A stretch of 64,000 nt of DNA from Bacteroidaceae bacterium (GTDB lineage: Bacteria > Bacteroidota > Bacteroidia > Bacteroidales > Bacteroidaceae), in contig JAFTUK010000003.1 of NCBI GenBank assembly GCA_017466325.1, positions 1 through 64,000 of the forward strand, read 5' to 3'. Shown here piece after piece: positions 1 to 8,362 of the stretch. Numbering within the stretch: the stretch's first letter is position 1; each line of letters opens with the position of its first letter. The notes under the pieces were generated by a model. It had not been told where the DNA came from, made no database searches, and saw only the letters and a list, made by a program, of their open reading frames with translations. The position numbers and the translations under genes were made by a program.

Positions 1-1130
1 CAACCAGAGAAAGCAGAAGTCCCAATTTCCGTTACCGAATTTGGAATGTCAATGGAAGTGAGACTAGCACAACCAGAGAAAGCAGAACATCCTATCTCTG
101 TTACAGAATTAGGTATATTTATAGTAGTAAGGCCTGTACAATTATTGAAAGCAGAATAATTTATTTTGGTTACAGATGTGGGAATATCAACAGAGGTTAG
201 TCCCGCGCATTCAGAGAAGACGAGACTATCAATACATGTTATTGAATTGGGTATGCTTATGGTAGTAAGACTAGCACAACCAGAGAAAGCCTCACGCCCA
301 ATCTCTGTTACAGAATTAGGTATATTTATAGTAGTAAGGCCAGTACAATTATTGAAAGCAGAATAATCTATTTTAGTTACAGATGTTGGAATATCAACAG
401 AGGTTAACCCCACGCATCTAGAGAAGACGTGACTATTAATACATGTTATTGAATTAGGTATGCTTATGGAAGTGAGACTAGCACAACCAGAGAAAGCAGA
501 ATGTCCTATCTCTGTTACAGAATTAGGTATATTTATAGTAGTAAGGCCTGTACAATTATTGAAAGCATCTGCTCCTATTCCCGTTACCGAATTAGGAATT
601 ATTGTCGAGGATATGCCCGAGTATAGAGTATTGGATGCTGTTTCGATAATTGCGTTGCAATTATTTCTAGAATCGTATATGGGGTTATCTTCATTAACCT
701 TGATTGAGGTCAAGGCTGAACAGCCTCCAAAAACACCGCTCCCAATTTCTGTTACCGATGCAGGAATATCTATGGAAGTAAGGCTGGTACAACCTTCAAA
801 GGCGCTAATTCCTATTTTCGCTACTGAATTAGGAATGTTTATAGTAGTGAGGCCAGAACAATAAGCGAAAGTTAAATGCTCTATTTCTGTCACCGAATTA
901 GGGATGTTTATGGAAGTGAGGCTGGTACAACCTTCAAAAGCGCTCATTCCTATTTTCGCTACCGAATTAGGAATGTTTATAGTAGTGAGGCCAGAACAAT
1001 AAGCAAAAGTTGAATGCTCTATTTCTGTCACCGAATTAGGGATGGTTATGTAAGTAAGGCTGGTACAATTATTAAAGGCGCTACTTCCTATTTCCACTAC
1101 CGAATTAGGGATGTTTATTGAGGTTAGAAG
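1..1130. repeat. Nested tandem repeat inside the leucine-rich repeat gene
   Basis: The basic period is 69 bp (23 codons). On top of it lies a near-identical 207-bp (3-unit) period covering about 61-570, where blocks starting near 61, 268 and 475 match almost base for base. A second 138-bp (2-unit) period covers about 770-1060. Such recent homogenised copies allow changes in repeat number by recombination. Confidence 0.85.
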
Positions 1131-1394
1131 ATAGGAACCAGAGAATGCACTCGGTTTTATTCCTTTAACAGAATACGTGATGTCATTATAAACGACAGTT
1201 TCCGGAATTACGACAGAATCTTTATATGCGCGGGATGCTGAAAAACTACTGCCTGCGCGATCAACATACACAATCCTATCTTCTTCCGATAAGATGTCAT
1301 AATAGATTCCATCTACTTTAAAGTCGTAAGCATTTGAAACAAGGCTTGTCAGCATCATCATTGCTGTAAGTAAGAAATGTCTCTTTGTTCTCAT
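1..1394 (-). CDS. BspA-type leucine-rich repeat secreted protein (3' end beyond window)
   Basis: The reverse strand stays open from an ATG at 1394 to the window edge, so at least 464 residues are visible and the C-terminus is missing. It begins with a basic, hydrophobic signal peptide (MRTKRHFLLTAMMML...). A short non-repeat stretch with an early YDFKVDGIYYDIL follows. The rest is a run of 23-residue LRR_5 repeats with the pattern LTSINIPNSVTEIG followed by SAF-x-GC. One unit is interrupted around 600-700 by a longer KVNEDNPIYDS-type segment, common in this family. BspA-like proteins are surface or secreted adhesins of oral and gut Bacteroidetes and are often anchored or exported through a C-terminal domain. 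That domain is not visible, so the export route is unknown. The gene has its own promoter and a long leader. Confidence 0.85.
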   Translation of the reverse strand, partial: MRTKRHFLLTAMMMLTSLVSNAYDFKVDGIYYDILSEEDRIVYVDRAGSSFSASRAYKDSVVIPETVVYNDITYSVKGIKPSAFSGSYLLTSINIPNSVVEIGSSAFNNCTSLTYITIPNSVTEIEHSTFAYCSGLTTINIPNSVAKIGMSAFEGCTSLTSINIPNSVTEIEHLTFAYCSGLTTINIPNSVAKIGISAFEGCTSLTSIDIPASVTEIGSGVFGGCSALTSIKVNEDNPIYDSRNNCNAIIETASNTLYSGISSTIIPNSVTGIGADAFNNCTGLTTINIPNSVTEIGHSAFSGCASLTSISIPNSITCINSHVFSRCVGLTSVDIPTSVTKIDYSAFNNCTGLTTINIPNSVTEIGREAFSGCASLTTISIPNSITCIDSLVFSECAGLTSVDIPTSVTKINYSAFNNCTGLTTINIPNSVTEIGCSAFSGCASLTSIDIPNSVTEIGTSAFSG

Positions 1395-1790
1395 AATATT
1401 TATGAACATAAAATTGTTGTCAATAGGCTCCAGATTGACAAATCCCGTAACTAAGCTTTCGTTCATACACACAAAAAACGTGGAGCCAGTACTGTCGCCC
1501 GTTCCACGCTATAAAGGCTCTCGCATTGCCCAGTCTGTCGAAACGAGCAACGCTGAAAGCCCCACGCCGATGAGTATATATCTCGCCCCACAAGGCCATG
1601 GTGGCTTACGCCAAAGCCAGTGAGGGGTGCATATCAACATCCCAAGGGGCGTCCCCGTTGCTTTGTTTTTGACAGACTGTGTGAATTTGCGAGATTCTTA
1701 TAGCGTCAAAATCAAAGCGTTCAGTTACGCCTTTTTATATGTATGTGCCACGCCCGCATCCCACCCAAGGGGCTTTCAGCAAAGGCTATG
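1395..1790 (-). promoter_or_regulatory. Long 5' leader of the LRR gene with a large inverted repeat
   Basis: About 390 nt separate the predicted transcription start (near 1790) from the LRR start codon, with no gene-like frame. Bases 1502-1551 and 1657-1710 are imperfect reverse complements of each other (about 50 bp, roughly three quarters matching). The perfect 12-mer GCTGAAAGCCCC at 1552-1563 pairs with GGGGCTTTCAGC at 1769-1780. A smaller stem, CGTGGA/TCCACG in RNA sense, lies near 1478-1508. The arrangement suggests a folded mRNA leader or a non-coding RNA. I cannot assign it to a named family. Confidence 0.5.
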
Positions 1791-1796
1791 ACGGTA

Positions 1797-1804
1797 CAAA
1801 TATA
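1797..1804 (-). promoter_or_regulatory. Bacteroidetes -7 box for the LRR gene
   Basis: Minus-strand TATATTTG matches TAnnTTTG. A T-rich stretch ending CTTG lies 16 bp upstream, in place of the -33 TTTG. It would start transcription near 1790, giving the long leader. Confidence 0.5.
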
Positions 1805-1943
1805 CGCTTTTTTACAAAAACAAGGAAACATTCTGCAAAAAATGTTAAGCTTGCCTTTTGTATATTAAGGGTATATTAAGATTGCCGCCTATAGTTCCCT
1901 ATTGTAAGAAAAGGAGGACTATGGAGGACTTATGCCGGACATA

Positions 1944-1975
1944 ATAAAAAAGGAGGCATGCCATAGCACGCCTCC
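1944..1975 (-). terminator. Intrinsic terminator after the DUF4595 lipoprotein gene
   Basis: Read on the minus strand, GGAGGC...GCCTCC forms a 6-bp stem (1952-1975) followed by TTTTTTATT. It sits 25 nt after the stop codon of the gene at 2001-2813. Confidence 0.75.
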
Positions 1976-2000
1976 AAACGATGATTTTATATCTGAATCA

Positions 2001-2813
2001 CTAATAAGTATAGTTCACCGATGCTGCCTCGCCATTGATGTTGTATGTGCAGAGTTCGGTCTGTTCCTCCCTGTTGGTGGAGTAACTGAATTCTATCTGA
2101 TAGTCCTCGCGCTTTGCCTCCTCGGGGAAGTCAATCTGGATGGTGTGAACCAGATGCTTTGTTGCCTTGCCCAGCAAACCGGCATAATACAGGTGCTCGA
2201 AACCGAAACATCCCATTTGCTTGGAGAGCGTTTCGGGGAGCAGGCCGTTGGTATTGTACAGCGAAGAGGGCGTACAATGGTAATAGGTGGGATCGTCGTT
2301 GTTCTCGGAATATGTGATGGTAGCTATGTCCCCGTCCTTATATTCAATGGCACCCCTTGCATGCAGGGCCTCTGCTCCGAAGTTGATGTCCTTCAGGGTC
2401 TTCTCCCGGGCAATGAGTCTGCCGTCGGCATAGAAGAAGCGATACTCGTCCTTGTTTACCGTCAGAGTCTCTATGAAGTTGTTCTCGTCCAGAGTGACGT
2501 TCATCTGCAAGTCTCCGGAATTGGCTATGGTCACGTTGTCGGGGGTGTATGTGAGTTGGCTGGTGTATTCAACCTCATGGCTTGTGGGATTGTACAGGCT
2601 TCCCTTGGCACCCACCAGACGCTCGTCGACATACTCAAACTCCCAATCGTAACTTCCCTCTATGCTACCACTGTGCACTACGCTCCTAATGTGTGTCTCG
2701 GTACTACCGGGAAGGTCGGGTCGCAGGTTAGGCTTTGGTGCAGGTTCTTCGTTTGAACATGCTACCATAAAGGCGGCAACTACGAGGCAAGCGGTTGTAT
2801 GTAAGAGTTTCAT
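2001..2813 (-). CDS. DUF4595-like lipoprotein
   Basis: 270 residues from the ATG at 2813. The start is chosen because MKLLHTTACLVVAAFMVAC is a clean lipoprotein signal with Cys-19, whereas the longer reading frame would run into lptB. After the lipid-modified Cys comes a Pro-rich linker (EEPAPKPNLRPDLPG). A beta-rich domain follows with alternating aromatic strands such as YDWEFEYVDERLVGAK and EYRFFYADGRLIAREK. This layout resembles the DUF4595 family of Bacteroidales lipoproteins, whose function is unknown. It lies 43 nt downstream of lptB on the same strand and probably shares its transcript, ending at the hairpin at 1952-1975. Family assignment is from pattern memory and is moderate. Confidence 0.65.
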   Translation of the reverse strand: MKLLHTTACLVVAAFMVACSNEEPAPKPNLRPDLPGSTETHIRSVVHSGSIEGSYDWEFEYVDERLVGAKGSLYNPTSHEVEYTSQLTYTPDNVTIANSGDLQMNVTLDENNFIETLTVNKDEYRFFYADGRLIAREKTLKDINFGAEALHARGAIEYKDGDIATITYSENNDDPTYYHCTPSSLYNTNGLLPETLSKQMGCFGFEHLYYAGLLGKATKHLVHTIQIDFPEEAKREDYQIEFSYSTNREEQTELCTYNINGEAASVNYTY

Positions 2814-2856
2814 TATTGTTAAGCGGTTAATGTTGTTATTCGGATTATAGGCCACC

Positions 2857-3651
2857 TTAGACCTGCTGGTTGCGTATTTCATCCATCTTCTGGAAGTCCT
2901 TCTTGCGAAGTTTGAAGGAGTGCGTCAGGTACTTGTCCAGCACCACGGGGTTCTGCGAGAGTTCCTCGGGGGTGCCGTGAAAGAGAATCTGGCCTTCAAA
3001 CAGGAGGTAGGCACGGTCGGTAATACAGAGTGTCTCCTCAACATTATGGTCGGTGATGAGCACACCGATGTTCTTCTGCTTCAGTTTCCACACAATGTAC
3101 TGGATATCCTCCACGGCAATGGGGTCCACACCGGCAAAGGGTTCGTCGAGCATGATGAACTTGGGGTCTATGGCCAGGCAACGCGCTATCTCCGTACGGC
3201 GGCGCTCCCCTCCCGACAACTGGTCGCCAAGGTTGCGACGTACCTTCTGCAGACGGAACTCGGCAATAAGGCTCTCAAGTTTCTCCTTCTGGTAGTCACG
3301 GGGCTTGCCCGTCATCTCCAGCACAGAGGCGATATTGTCCTCCACACTCATCTTGCGGAAAACCGAAGCCTCCTGCGCCAGATAGCCTATACCCTTGCGG
3401 GCACGCTTGTAGACAGGATCGTCCGTTATCTCCTCGTCACCAAGCCAGATGTGGCCGGCATTGGGGACAACGAGACCGGTGGTCATATAGAAACTGGTGG
3501 TCTTGCCTGCACCGTTGGGACCGAGCAATCCCACGATTTCCCCCTGATGTACATTGAATGAAACATTGTTCACAACGGTACGCTTGCCATACACCTTGAC
3601 AAGCCCCTCGCTGCGCAGTTCCACATTATCCTTGTTGTTCTGTGTTTCCAT
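2857..3651 (-). CDS. lptB: LPS export ABC transporter ATP-binding protein LptB
   Basis: 264 residues. LptB is the cytoplasmic ATPase that drives the LptFG permease to extract lipopolysaccharide from the inner membrane and push it along the Lpt bridge. Visible motifs are Walker A GPNGAGKTT (residues 44-52), the signature LSGGERRR, Walker B FIMLDEPFAGVDP, and the switch His in LITDHNVEE. The C-terminus carries about 20 extra residues relative to the usual 241. I start at the ATG at 3651 (METQNNKDN) because an in-frame ATG 30 nt further up lies upstream of a good -7 box. A lipoprotein gene follows 43 nt downstream; lptA, lptC and lptFG are not in the window. Confidence 0.95.
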   Translation of the reverse strand: METQNNKDNVELRSEGLVKVYGKRTVVNNVSFNVHQGEIVGLLGPNGAGKTTSFYMTTGLVVPNAGHIWLGDEEITDDPVYKRARKGIGYLAQEASVFRKMSVEDNIASVLEMTGKPRDYQKEKLESLIAEFRLQKVRRNLGDQLSGGERRRTEIARCLAIDPKFIMLDEPFAGVDPIAVEDIQYIVWKLKQKNIGVLITDHNVEETLCITDRAYLLFEGQILFHGTPEELSQNPVVLDKYLTHSFKLRKKDFQKMDEIRNQQV

Positions 3652-3658
3652 CTTGCCA

Positions 3659-3666
3659 CAAATGTA
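3659..3666 (-). promoter_or_regulatory. -7 box for lptB
   Basis: Minus-strand TACATTTG fits TAnnTTTG and lies only 7 nt upstream of the chosen ATG. Transcription from it would leave an almost leaderless mRNA. No good -33 TTTG is seen at the usual distance. Confidence 0.45.
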
Positions 3667-3794
3667 CGAAGATTTCTTCATTCACAGACACGCAACGGAT
3701 ATTTATTACCTTATTTTGTAGTTAATGTTTCTCAAAAATTCCATCAAGAGGAGAATTTATCGTGCCCGTACCGCCCTTTATCCATTAAAATGCG

Positions 3795-3960
3795 TAACTT
3801 TGATTTCCATATTAGTTACTCACGTTCGGATTTGCTCAAATAAATTTGGCAATTCGCTCACTTAATCGTAACTTTGACCTACGGCGAAGTTACTTTCGCT
3901 CGGAAAAGCGAAATTTAAGCAAGCTTTATTTTGCTTTTCACTCGCTTATTCGTAACTTTG
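3795..3960 (+). promoter_or_regulatory. Stacked promoters upstream of mlaE
   Basis: Three TAACTTTG boxes lie in a row at 3795-3802, 3869-3876 and 3953-3960. The second has TTTG at 3845-3848 (20-bp gap) and the third has TTTG at 3930-3933 (19-bp gap), both textbook Bacteroidetes spacings. The first lacks a clear -33. The sequence around the second box recurs almost exactly before proS, and that around the third resembles the lpxB promoter. The long open frame running into mlaE here is not real coding sequence. Confidence 0.7.
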
Positions 3961-3986
3961 TATCCGTCAAAAAAAGACCTACGAGC

Positions 3987-4730
3987 ATGTTTATAAGCAA
4001 CAGCATCGAGAAATTCGGAGAATACCTGTGCCTGATGGGAAGGGTCATGTCCGTTCCAGAAAGGTGGCGCATGTTCTTCAAACAATACGTCAAGGAAATG
4101 GTGGCCCTCGGAGTGGACAGCATCGGCATAGTCCTGCTGATATCCTTTTTCATCGGCGCCGTGATATGCATCCAGATAAAACTGAACATCGCATCCCCCT
4201 GGATGCCGGCATTCACCACAGGCTACACCACACGCGAAATCATGCTTCTGGAGTTCTCTTCCAGCATCATGTGCCTCATCCTTGCCGGCAAGGTGGGTTC
4301 CAACATCGCCTCGGAGATAGGCACCATGCGGGTGACCCAACAGATAGACGCCCTGGAGATTATGGGCATCAACTCCGCCAGTTTCATCATCCTGCCCAAG
4401 ATACTGGGACTCGTCACCATGATTCCCATGCTGGTTATCTTCAGCATCGTATTCGGTTTCGTTGGAGCATACGCCACGGCCTTGGCAGGAGTAATCACCG
4501 TGGACGACCTCACCCTCGGTCTTCAGCACGATTTTGTCCCCTGGTACGTATGGGCCAGTATAATCAAAAGCCTTGTCTTTGCCTTCATCATCTCTTCCGT
4601 GAGCAGTTTCCATGGCTATAACGTGGAGGGCGGTTCCTTCGACGTGGGCAAGGCCAGCACAAATGCCGTGGTGAGCAGCAGCATGCTTATCCTGTTTGCC
4701 GACATATTCCTAACACAATTACTCTCATGA
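3987..4730 (+). CDS. mlaE: MlaE-family lipid ABC transporter permease
   Basis: 247 residues from the ATG at 3987, 27 nt after the last -7 box; the longer upstream frame is promoter DNA. MlaE-type permeases form the inner-membrane core of the Mla phospholipid transporter that maintains outer-membrane lipid asymmetry. The protein has about five hydrophobic segments (for example residues 47-65 and 140-180). It carries the family-typical region LEFSSSIMCLILAGKVGSN, the following EIGTMRVTQQIDALEIMGI, and an SSFHGYNVEGGSFDVG near the C-terminus. The stop overlaps the mlaF start (ATGA), so the two are translationally coupled. The MlaD substrate-binding gene is not in the window. Confidence 0.93.
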   Translation: MFISNSIEKFGEYLCLMGRVMSVPERWRMFFKQYVKEMVALGVDSIGIVLLISFFIGAVICIQIKLNIASPWMPAFTTGYTTREIMLLEFSSSIMCLILAGKVGSNIASEIGTMRVTQQIDALEIMGINSASFIILPKILGLVTMIPMLVIFSIVFGFVGAYATALAGVITVDDLTLGLQHDFVPWYVWASIIKSLVFAFIISSVSSFHGYNVEGGSFDVGKASTNAVVSSSMLILFADIFLTQLLS

Positions 4731-5482
4731 TAGAACTGAAAGATTTGCACAAGTCCTTCGGAGGCAGAGAAGTGCTGAAGGGAATAAACGCACAGTTCGA
4801 GGACGGCAAGACCAACCTCATCATCGGCCAGTCCGGTTCCGGAAAGACGGTGCTGATGAAAAACATCGTGGGACTCTTCACCCCCGAGAAAGGACAAATC
4901 CTCTACGACGGGCGCGACTTCGTGCAGATGACGCAGAAGGAGCGCGTAATGCTTCGCCGCGAGATGGGAATGATATTCCAGGCTGCGGCCCTCTTCGACT
5001 CCATGTCCGTACTGGAGAATGTCATGTTCCCCCTGGACATGTTCTCCGACATGAACCTGACAGACCGCATAAAGCGTGCCAAGTTCTGCCTGGAGCGCGT
5101 CAACCTGAAGGGAGCGGAAGACAAGTTCCCCGGCGAAATCTCCGGCGGCATGCAGAAGCGCGTGGCCATAGCCCGTGCCATAGCGCTGAACCCCAAGTAC
5201 CTCTTCTGCGACGAGCCCAACTCAGGCCTTGACCCCAAGACCTCGTTGGTAATCGACGAACTCATCCACGGCATCACCGAGGAGTACAACATGACCACCA
5301 TCATCAACACCCACGACATGAACTCCGTCATGGGCATTGGCGAACACATTATATATATATATGAAGGAGAACTGGAATGGGTAGGCACCAAGGACGAAGT
5401 CATGTCCTCCACCAACGAACGCCTCACCTCCTTCATCTTCGCCAGCGACATGCTCCGCAAGGTCAGGGACGCGAACAAGTGA
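4727..5482 (+). CDS. mlaF: MlaF-type ABC transporter ATP-binding protein
   Basis: 251 residues. This is the ATPase partner of the upstream permease in phospholipid transport between the membranes. Visible motifs are Walker A GQSGSGKT (residues 34-41), Q-loop FQAAALFDSMSV, signature ISGGMQKRVAIARA, Walker B YLFCDEPNSGLDP and switch His in INTHDMNSV. The start overlaps the mlaE stop by 4 nt. A symmetric hairpin 30 nt downstream closes the two-gene operon. Confidence 0.93.
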   Translation: MIELKDLHKSFGGREVLKGINAQFEDGKTNLIIGQSGSGKTVLMKNIVGLFTPEKGQILYDGRDFVQMTQKERVMLRREMGMIFQAAALFDSMSVLENVMFPLDMFSDMNLTDRIKRAKFCLERVNLKGAEDKFPGEISGGMQKRVAIARAIALNPKYLFCDEPNSGLDPKTSLVIDELIHGITEEYNMTTIINTHDMNSVMGIGEHIIYIYEGELEWVGTKDEVMSSTNERLTSFIFASDMLRKVRDANK

Positions 5483-5512
5483 GTTTCCCGGGAATTCCAC
5501 ACTCTTCGACAT

Positions 5513-5564
5513 AAAAAAAGGGTATCTCTAATGCACCGGACAGGTGATTGAGATACCTTTTTTG
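5513..5564. terminator. Bidirectional terminator between convergent mlaEF and the lipoprotein operon
   Basis: GGTATCTC (5521-5528) pairs with GAGATACC (5550-5557). The stem has a run of A before it and T after it, so it can stop transcripts from either side. Confidence 0.85.
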
Positions 5565-5587
5565 TATATGTCTTAATTGGTTGGCTT

Positions 5588-5986
5588 CTACCTTATCCAC
5601 CAGCGTCCGCGGGTGTAGACCACGGGGAGCATGATTTCCTCACGGGTGCTGTCGCCGAAATGGACATTGAGGTAAACCATGGATATGGTGTCGACCATAG
5701 TATCGCGCTCCGCCTTGGCACTGAGGATGCCGCCACGAAGTTCCTTTTCCTCGTGCAAGAACTGTTCCATGAGGTCTACGAACTGGCCGTACTTAGCGGT
5801 GTCCATGGAGGCGGATTCCTGCATGTTGTCCACGTATGCCTGGCTCTGTCCCTTGGCAAGGAGTTCGTAGAAGTACTCTGCGGCCGACCTTGCACCGTCG
5901 GAACTGAACTGCGACAGGTCCCTACCGCCTTCCGAACAGGAGAGGGCGAGCATCAGAGTCAGGAGAAAATAGGCTGCCTTTTTCAT
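5588..5986 (-). CDS. Small lipoprotein, DUF4878-like
   Basis: 132 residues from the ATG at 5986 (MKKAAYFLLTLMLALSC, lipobox Cys-17). An in-frame ATG 21 nt upstream would only add a hydrophilic lead. The mature part has SAAEYFYELLAKGQSQAYVDNM, then a Glu-rich helix and a beta strand set ending VVYTRGRWWIR. This plan resembles DUF4878/NTF2-like lipoproteins of Bacteroidetes, with no known activity. It lies 39 nt after der and is the last gene of that run before the shared terminator. Confidence 0.6.
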   Translation of the reverse strand: MKKAAYFLLTLMLALSCSEGGRDLSQFSSDGARSAAEYFYELLAKGQSQAYVDNMQESASMDTAKYGQFVDLMEQFLHEEKELRGGILSAKAERDTMVDTISMVYLNVHFGDSTREEIMLPVVYTRGRWWIR

Positions 5987-6025
5987 TGCACGGGTTCCCT
6001 TTATCATTTTTCCTTGAAGTCACCT

Positions 6026-7336
6026 TTACTTCTGTCTGATGAATACGTTGATGGGGCATCCATTGAAGTCCCAGCGCTCGCGTATCTTGTTTTCAAGGAA
6101 ACGGCGGTACGGTTCCTTGACATACTGTGGCAGGTTGGCATAGAACACGAATGTGGGCACGTGTGTGTCCGGTATCTGCGAGCAGTATTTTATCTTGATG
6201 TACTTGCCCTTGATTGATGGTGGGGGATATGCCTCGATGAGGGGCAGCATCTCCTCGTTGAGTTTGCCGGTGCTCACACGGCGGCGACGGTTCTCGTACA
6301 CCTCCTTGGCGGTCTCCAGCACCTTGAAGATGCGCTGCTTGGTAAGGGCAGAGGCAAAGATGATGGGGAAGTCGGTGAAGGGAGCCATGCGGTCGCGGAT
6401 TGCCTCCTCGAAGGTCTTCATCACAATGGTAGACTTTTCCTCCACGAGATCCCACTTGTTCACTACCACAACGAGCGACTTGTTGTTCTTCTGTATCAAC
6501 TGGAAGATGTTCATGTCCTGGGACTCGATGCCACGGGTGGCATCAATCATGAGGACACAGACGTCGGAGTTCTCGATGGCACGGATAGAGCGCATGACAC
6601 TGTAGAACTCAAGGTCCTCGTTGACTTTGCTCTTCTTGCGGATACCGGCGGTGTCCACCAGATAGAAGTCGAAACCGAACTTGTCGTAACGTGTGTAGAT
6701 GCTGTCGCGTGTGGTGCCGGCAATGTCAGTAACTATATGACGGTCCTCGCCTATGAAGGCATTGATAAGGCTGGACTTGCCCGCATTGGGACGTCCCACC
6801 ACGGCAAAGCGGGGGATGTTCTCTTCGGGTGCCTCCTCGCTGTTCTTGGGAAGACTGCTGATGATGAGGTCCAGGAGGTCGCCCGTACCGCTACCCGTAG
6901 CGGCACTGATGCAATGAGGGTCGCCCAGGCCGAGGGAATAGAACTCTGCAGCCAGGTACACCTCGTTGTTGTCCACCTTGTTGCACACCAGTATCACGGG
7001 TTTCTTGGTACGGCGCAAGATGCCAGCCACGGCCTCATCAAGGTCGGTGACACCATTGTGTCCGTCCACGAGGAACAGGATTACGTCGGCCTCGTCCGTG
7101 GCCAACTGTACCTGCTTGCGTATCTCCTCTTCGAATATATCATCGCTGTTCACTACCCATCCGCCGGTGTCCACCACGGAAAACTCGTTCTTGCCCCACT
7201 CGCACTTGCCATATTGGCGATCGCGTGTGGTGCCTGCCTCGTCACTGACTATGGCGTGGCGTGTCTGAGTGAGTCGGTTGAAGAGCGTGCTCTTGCCGAC
7301 ATTGGGTCTTCCTACTATCGCTACTAAATTTGACAT
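6026..7336 (-). CDS. der: Ribosome biogenesis GTPase Der
   Basis: 436 residues, normal for the family. Der (EngA) has two tandem GTPase domains and acts in maturation of the 50S subunit. The first G1 motif GRPNVGKST is at the N-terminus, with DTGGW and NKVD. The second is GRPNAGKSS near residue 180, with DTAGI and NKWD. The C-terminal KH-like domain ends near [20 protein letters not shown]. It follows era by 99 nt and is probably transcribed with fabH-era. A 9-bp microsatellite lies in the spacer before it. Confidence 0.97.
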   Translation of the reverse strand: MSNLVAIVGRPNVGKSTLFNRLTQTRHAIVSDEAGTTRDRQYGKCEWGKNEFSVVDTGGWVVNSDDIFEEEIRKQVQLATDEADVILFLVDGHNGVTDLDEAVAGILRRTKKPVILVCNKVDNNEVYLAAEFYSLGLGDPHCISAATGSGTGDLLDLIISSLPKNSEEAPEENIPRFAVVGRPNAGKSSLINAFIGEDRHIVTDIAGTTRDSIYTRYDKFGFDFYLVDTAGIRKKSKVNEDLEFYSVMRSIRAIENSDVCVLMIDATRGIESQDMNIFQLIQKNNKSLVVVVNKWDLVEEKSTIVMKTFEEAIRDRMAPFTDFPIIFASALTKQRIFKVLETAKEVYENRRRRVSTGKLNEEMLPLIEAYPPPSIKGKYIKIKYCSQIPDTHVPTFVFYANLPQYVKEPYRRFLENKIRERWDFNGCPINVFIRQK

Positions 7337-7381
7337 CGTTGTTTTGTTTTCTTGTTGGGGGTTAGTCTTTAAGGGAGGGGA

Positions 7382-7426
7382 ATAGAAACTATAGAAACTA
7401 TAGAAACTATAGAGACTATAGAGATT
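7382..7426. repeat. 9-bp microsatellite in the era-der spacer
   Basis: Five tandem copies of AGAAACTAT, the last two decayed to AGAGACTAT and AGAGATT. It lies just after the era stop codon. Confidence 0.85.
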
Positions 7427-7435
7427 GCCTGGCGC

Positions 7436-8353
7436 TTAGTCGCCGAGGTCGTAGCCGTATTGCTTCATGGCCTTGGCGCTCTGGCGCCAGTCCTTGTCCA
7501 CCTTGACAAAAATTTCCAGATAGATGCTCTTGCCGAAGAACTTCTCCAGGGACTTGCGTGCCTCGGTGCTCACCTTCTTCAGCGCCACGCCCTTGTGGCC
7601 TATGATGATACCCTTCTGCGAGTCGCGCTCCACATAGATGACGGCATTGATGCGGATATTCTTCTCCGTCTCCTTGAAGGACTCCACCACCACCTCGACG
7701 CTGTAGGGTATCTCCTTGTCGTAATACAGCAAGACCTTCTCGCGTATAATCTCGTTGACGAAGAAACGGGCGGGCTTGTCTGTCCACTGGTCCTTGTCGA
7801 AATAGGCAGGGGACTCGGGCAGGAGTTCCTTTATACGCCCCAGCAACTGCTCCACGCCGAAGCGGTGCAGGGCCGAGATTGGCATTATCTCTGCCTGAGG
7901 CAGTATCTGGTGCCACTCGTCGTACTTTGCCTGCAGGGCCTGAGGGTTGCTCAGGTCTATCTTGTTGATGACCACGATGATGGGTACCTTCATGTGCTGG
8001 ACCTTCTCTATGAAGTCGCTGTTCTTGTCGGGCGTCTCCACCATGTCCGTCACATAGAGCAGCACATCGGCATCCTGCAAGGCGGAAACGGAGAACTGGA
8101 GCATCTGCTCCTGCAACTTGTAGTTGGGTTTCAATACTCCGGGAGTGTCCGAGAAGCATATCTGCATCTCGGGCGTGTTCAGTATGCCCATTATGCGGTG
8201 ACGTGTGGTCTGTGCCTTGAATGTGGCTATGCTGATACGCTCTCCCACAAGCAGGTTCATCAGTGTGGACTTGCCCACGTTGGGGTTACCAACGATGTTC
8301 ACGAACCCCGCCTTGTGCCCTTTCCTTTGTGCTGTGCCTTCCTGAGTCATCAT
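7436..8353 (-). CDS. era: GTPase Era
   Basis: 305 residues. Era is a membrane-associated GTPase that binds the 3' end of 16S rRNA during 30S assembly. Visible motifs are G1 GNPNVGKST (near residue 23), G3 DTPGV, G4 NKID, and the C-terminal KH domain with GHKGVALKKVSTEARK. The start is the first of two adjacent ATGs, 9 nt after the fabH stop, so it is probably co-transcribed with fabH. Confidence 0.97.
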   Translation of the reverse strand: MMTQEGTAQRKGHKAGFVNIVGNPNVGKSTLMNLLVGERISIATFKAQTTRHRIMGILNTPEMQICFSDTPGVLKPNYKLQEQMLQFSVSALQDADVLLYVTDMVETPDKNSDFIEKVQHMKVPIIVVINKIDLSNPQALQAKYDEWHQILPQAEIMPISALHRFGVEQLLGRIKELLPESPAYFDKDQWTDKPARFFVNEIIREKVLLYYDKEIPYSVEVVVESFKETEKNIRINAVIYVERDSQKGIIIGHKGVALKKVSTEARKSLEKFFGKSIYLEIFVKVDKDWRQSAKAMKQYGYDLGD

Positions 8354-8362
8354 TACGTTACT

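Noticed and set aside
166-864. Plus-strand frames in the first kilobase with repeats such as EKAECPISVTELG
   Set aside because: They are the reverse complement of the leucine-rich repeat gene, whose minus-strand reading gives a signal peptide and canonical LRR_5 units.
1402-1623. 73-codon plus-strand frame in the LRR leader
   Set aside because: Composition is poor, it has no homologous look, and it lies across the inverted-repeat leader.
3846-3986. N-terminal extension of MlaE from an upstream TTG
   Set aside because: The extra 47 codons lie on top of two consensus promoters and are not MlaE-like; the ATG at 3987 begins the conserved protein.
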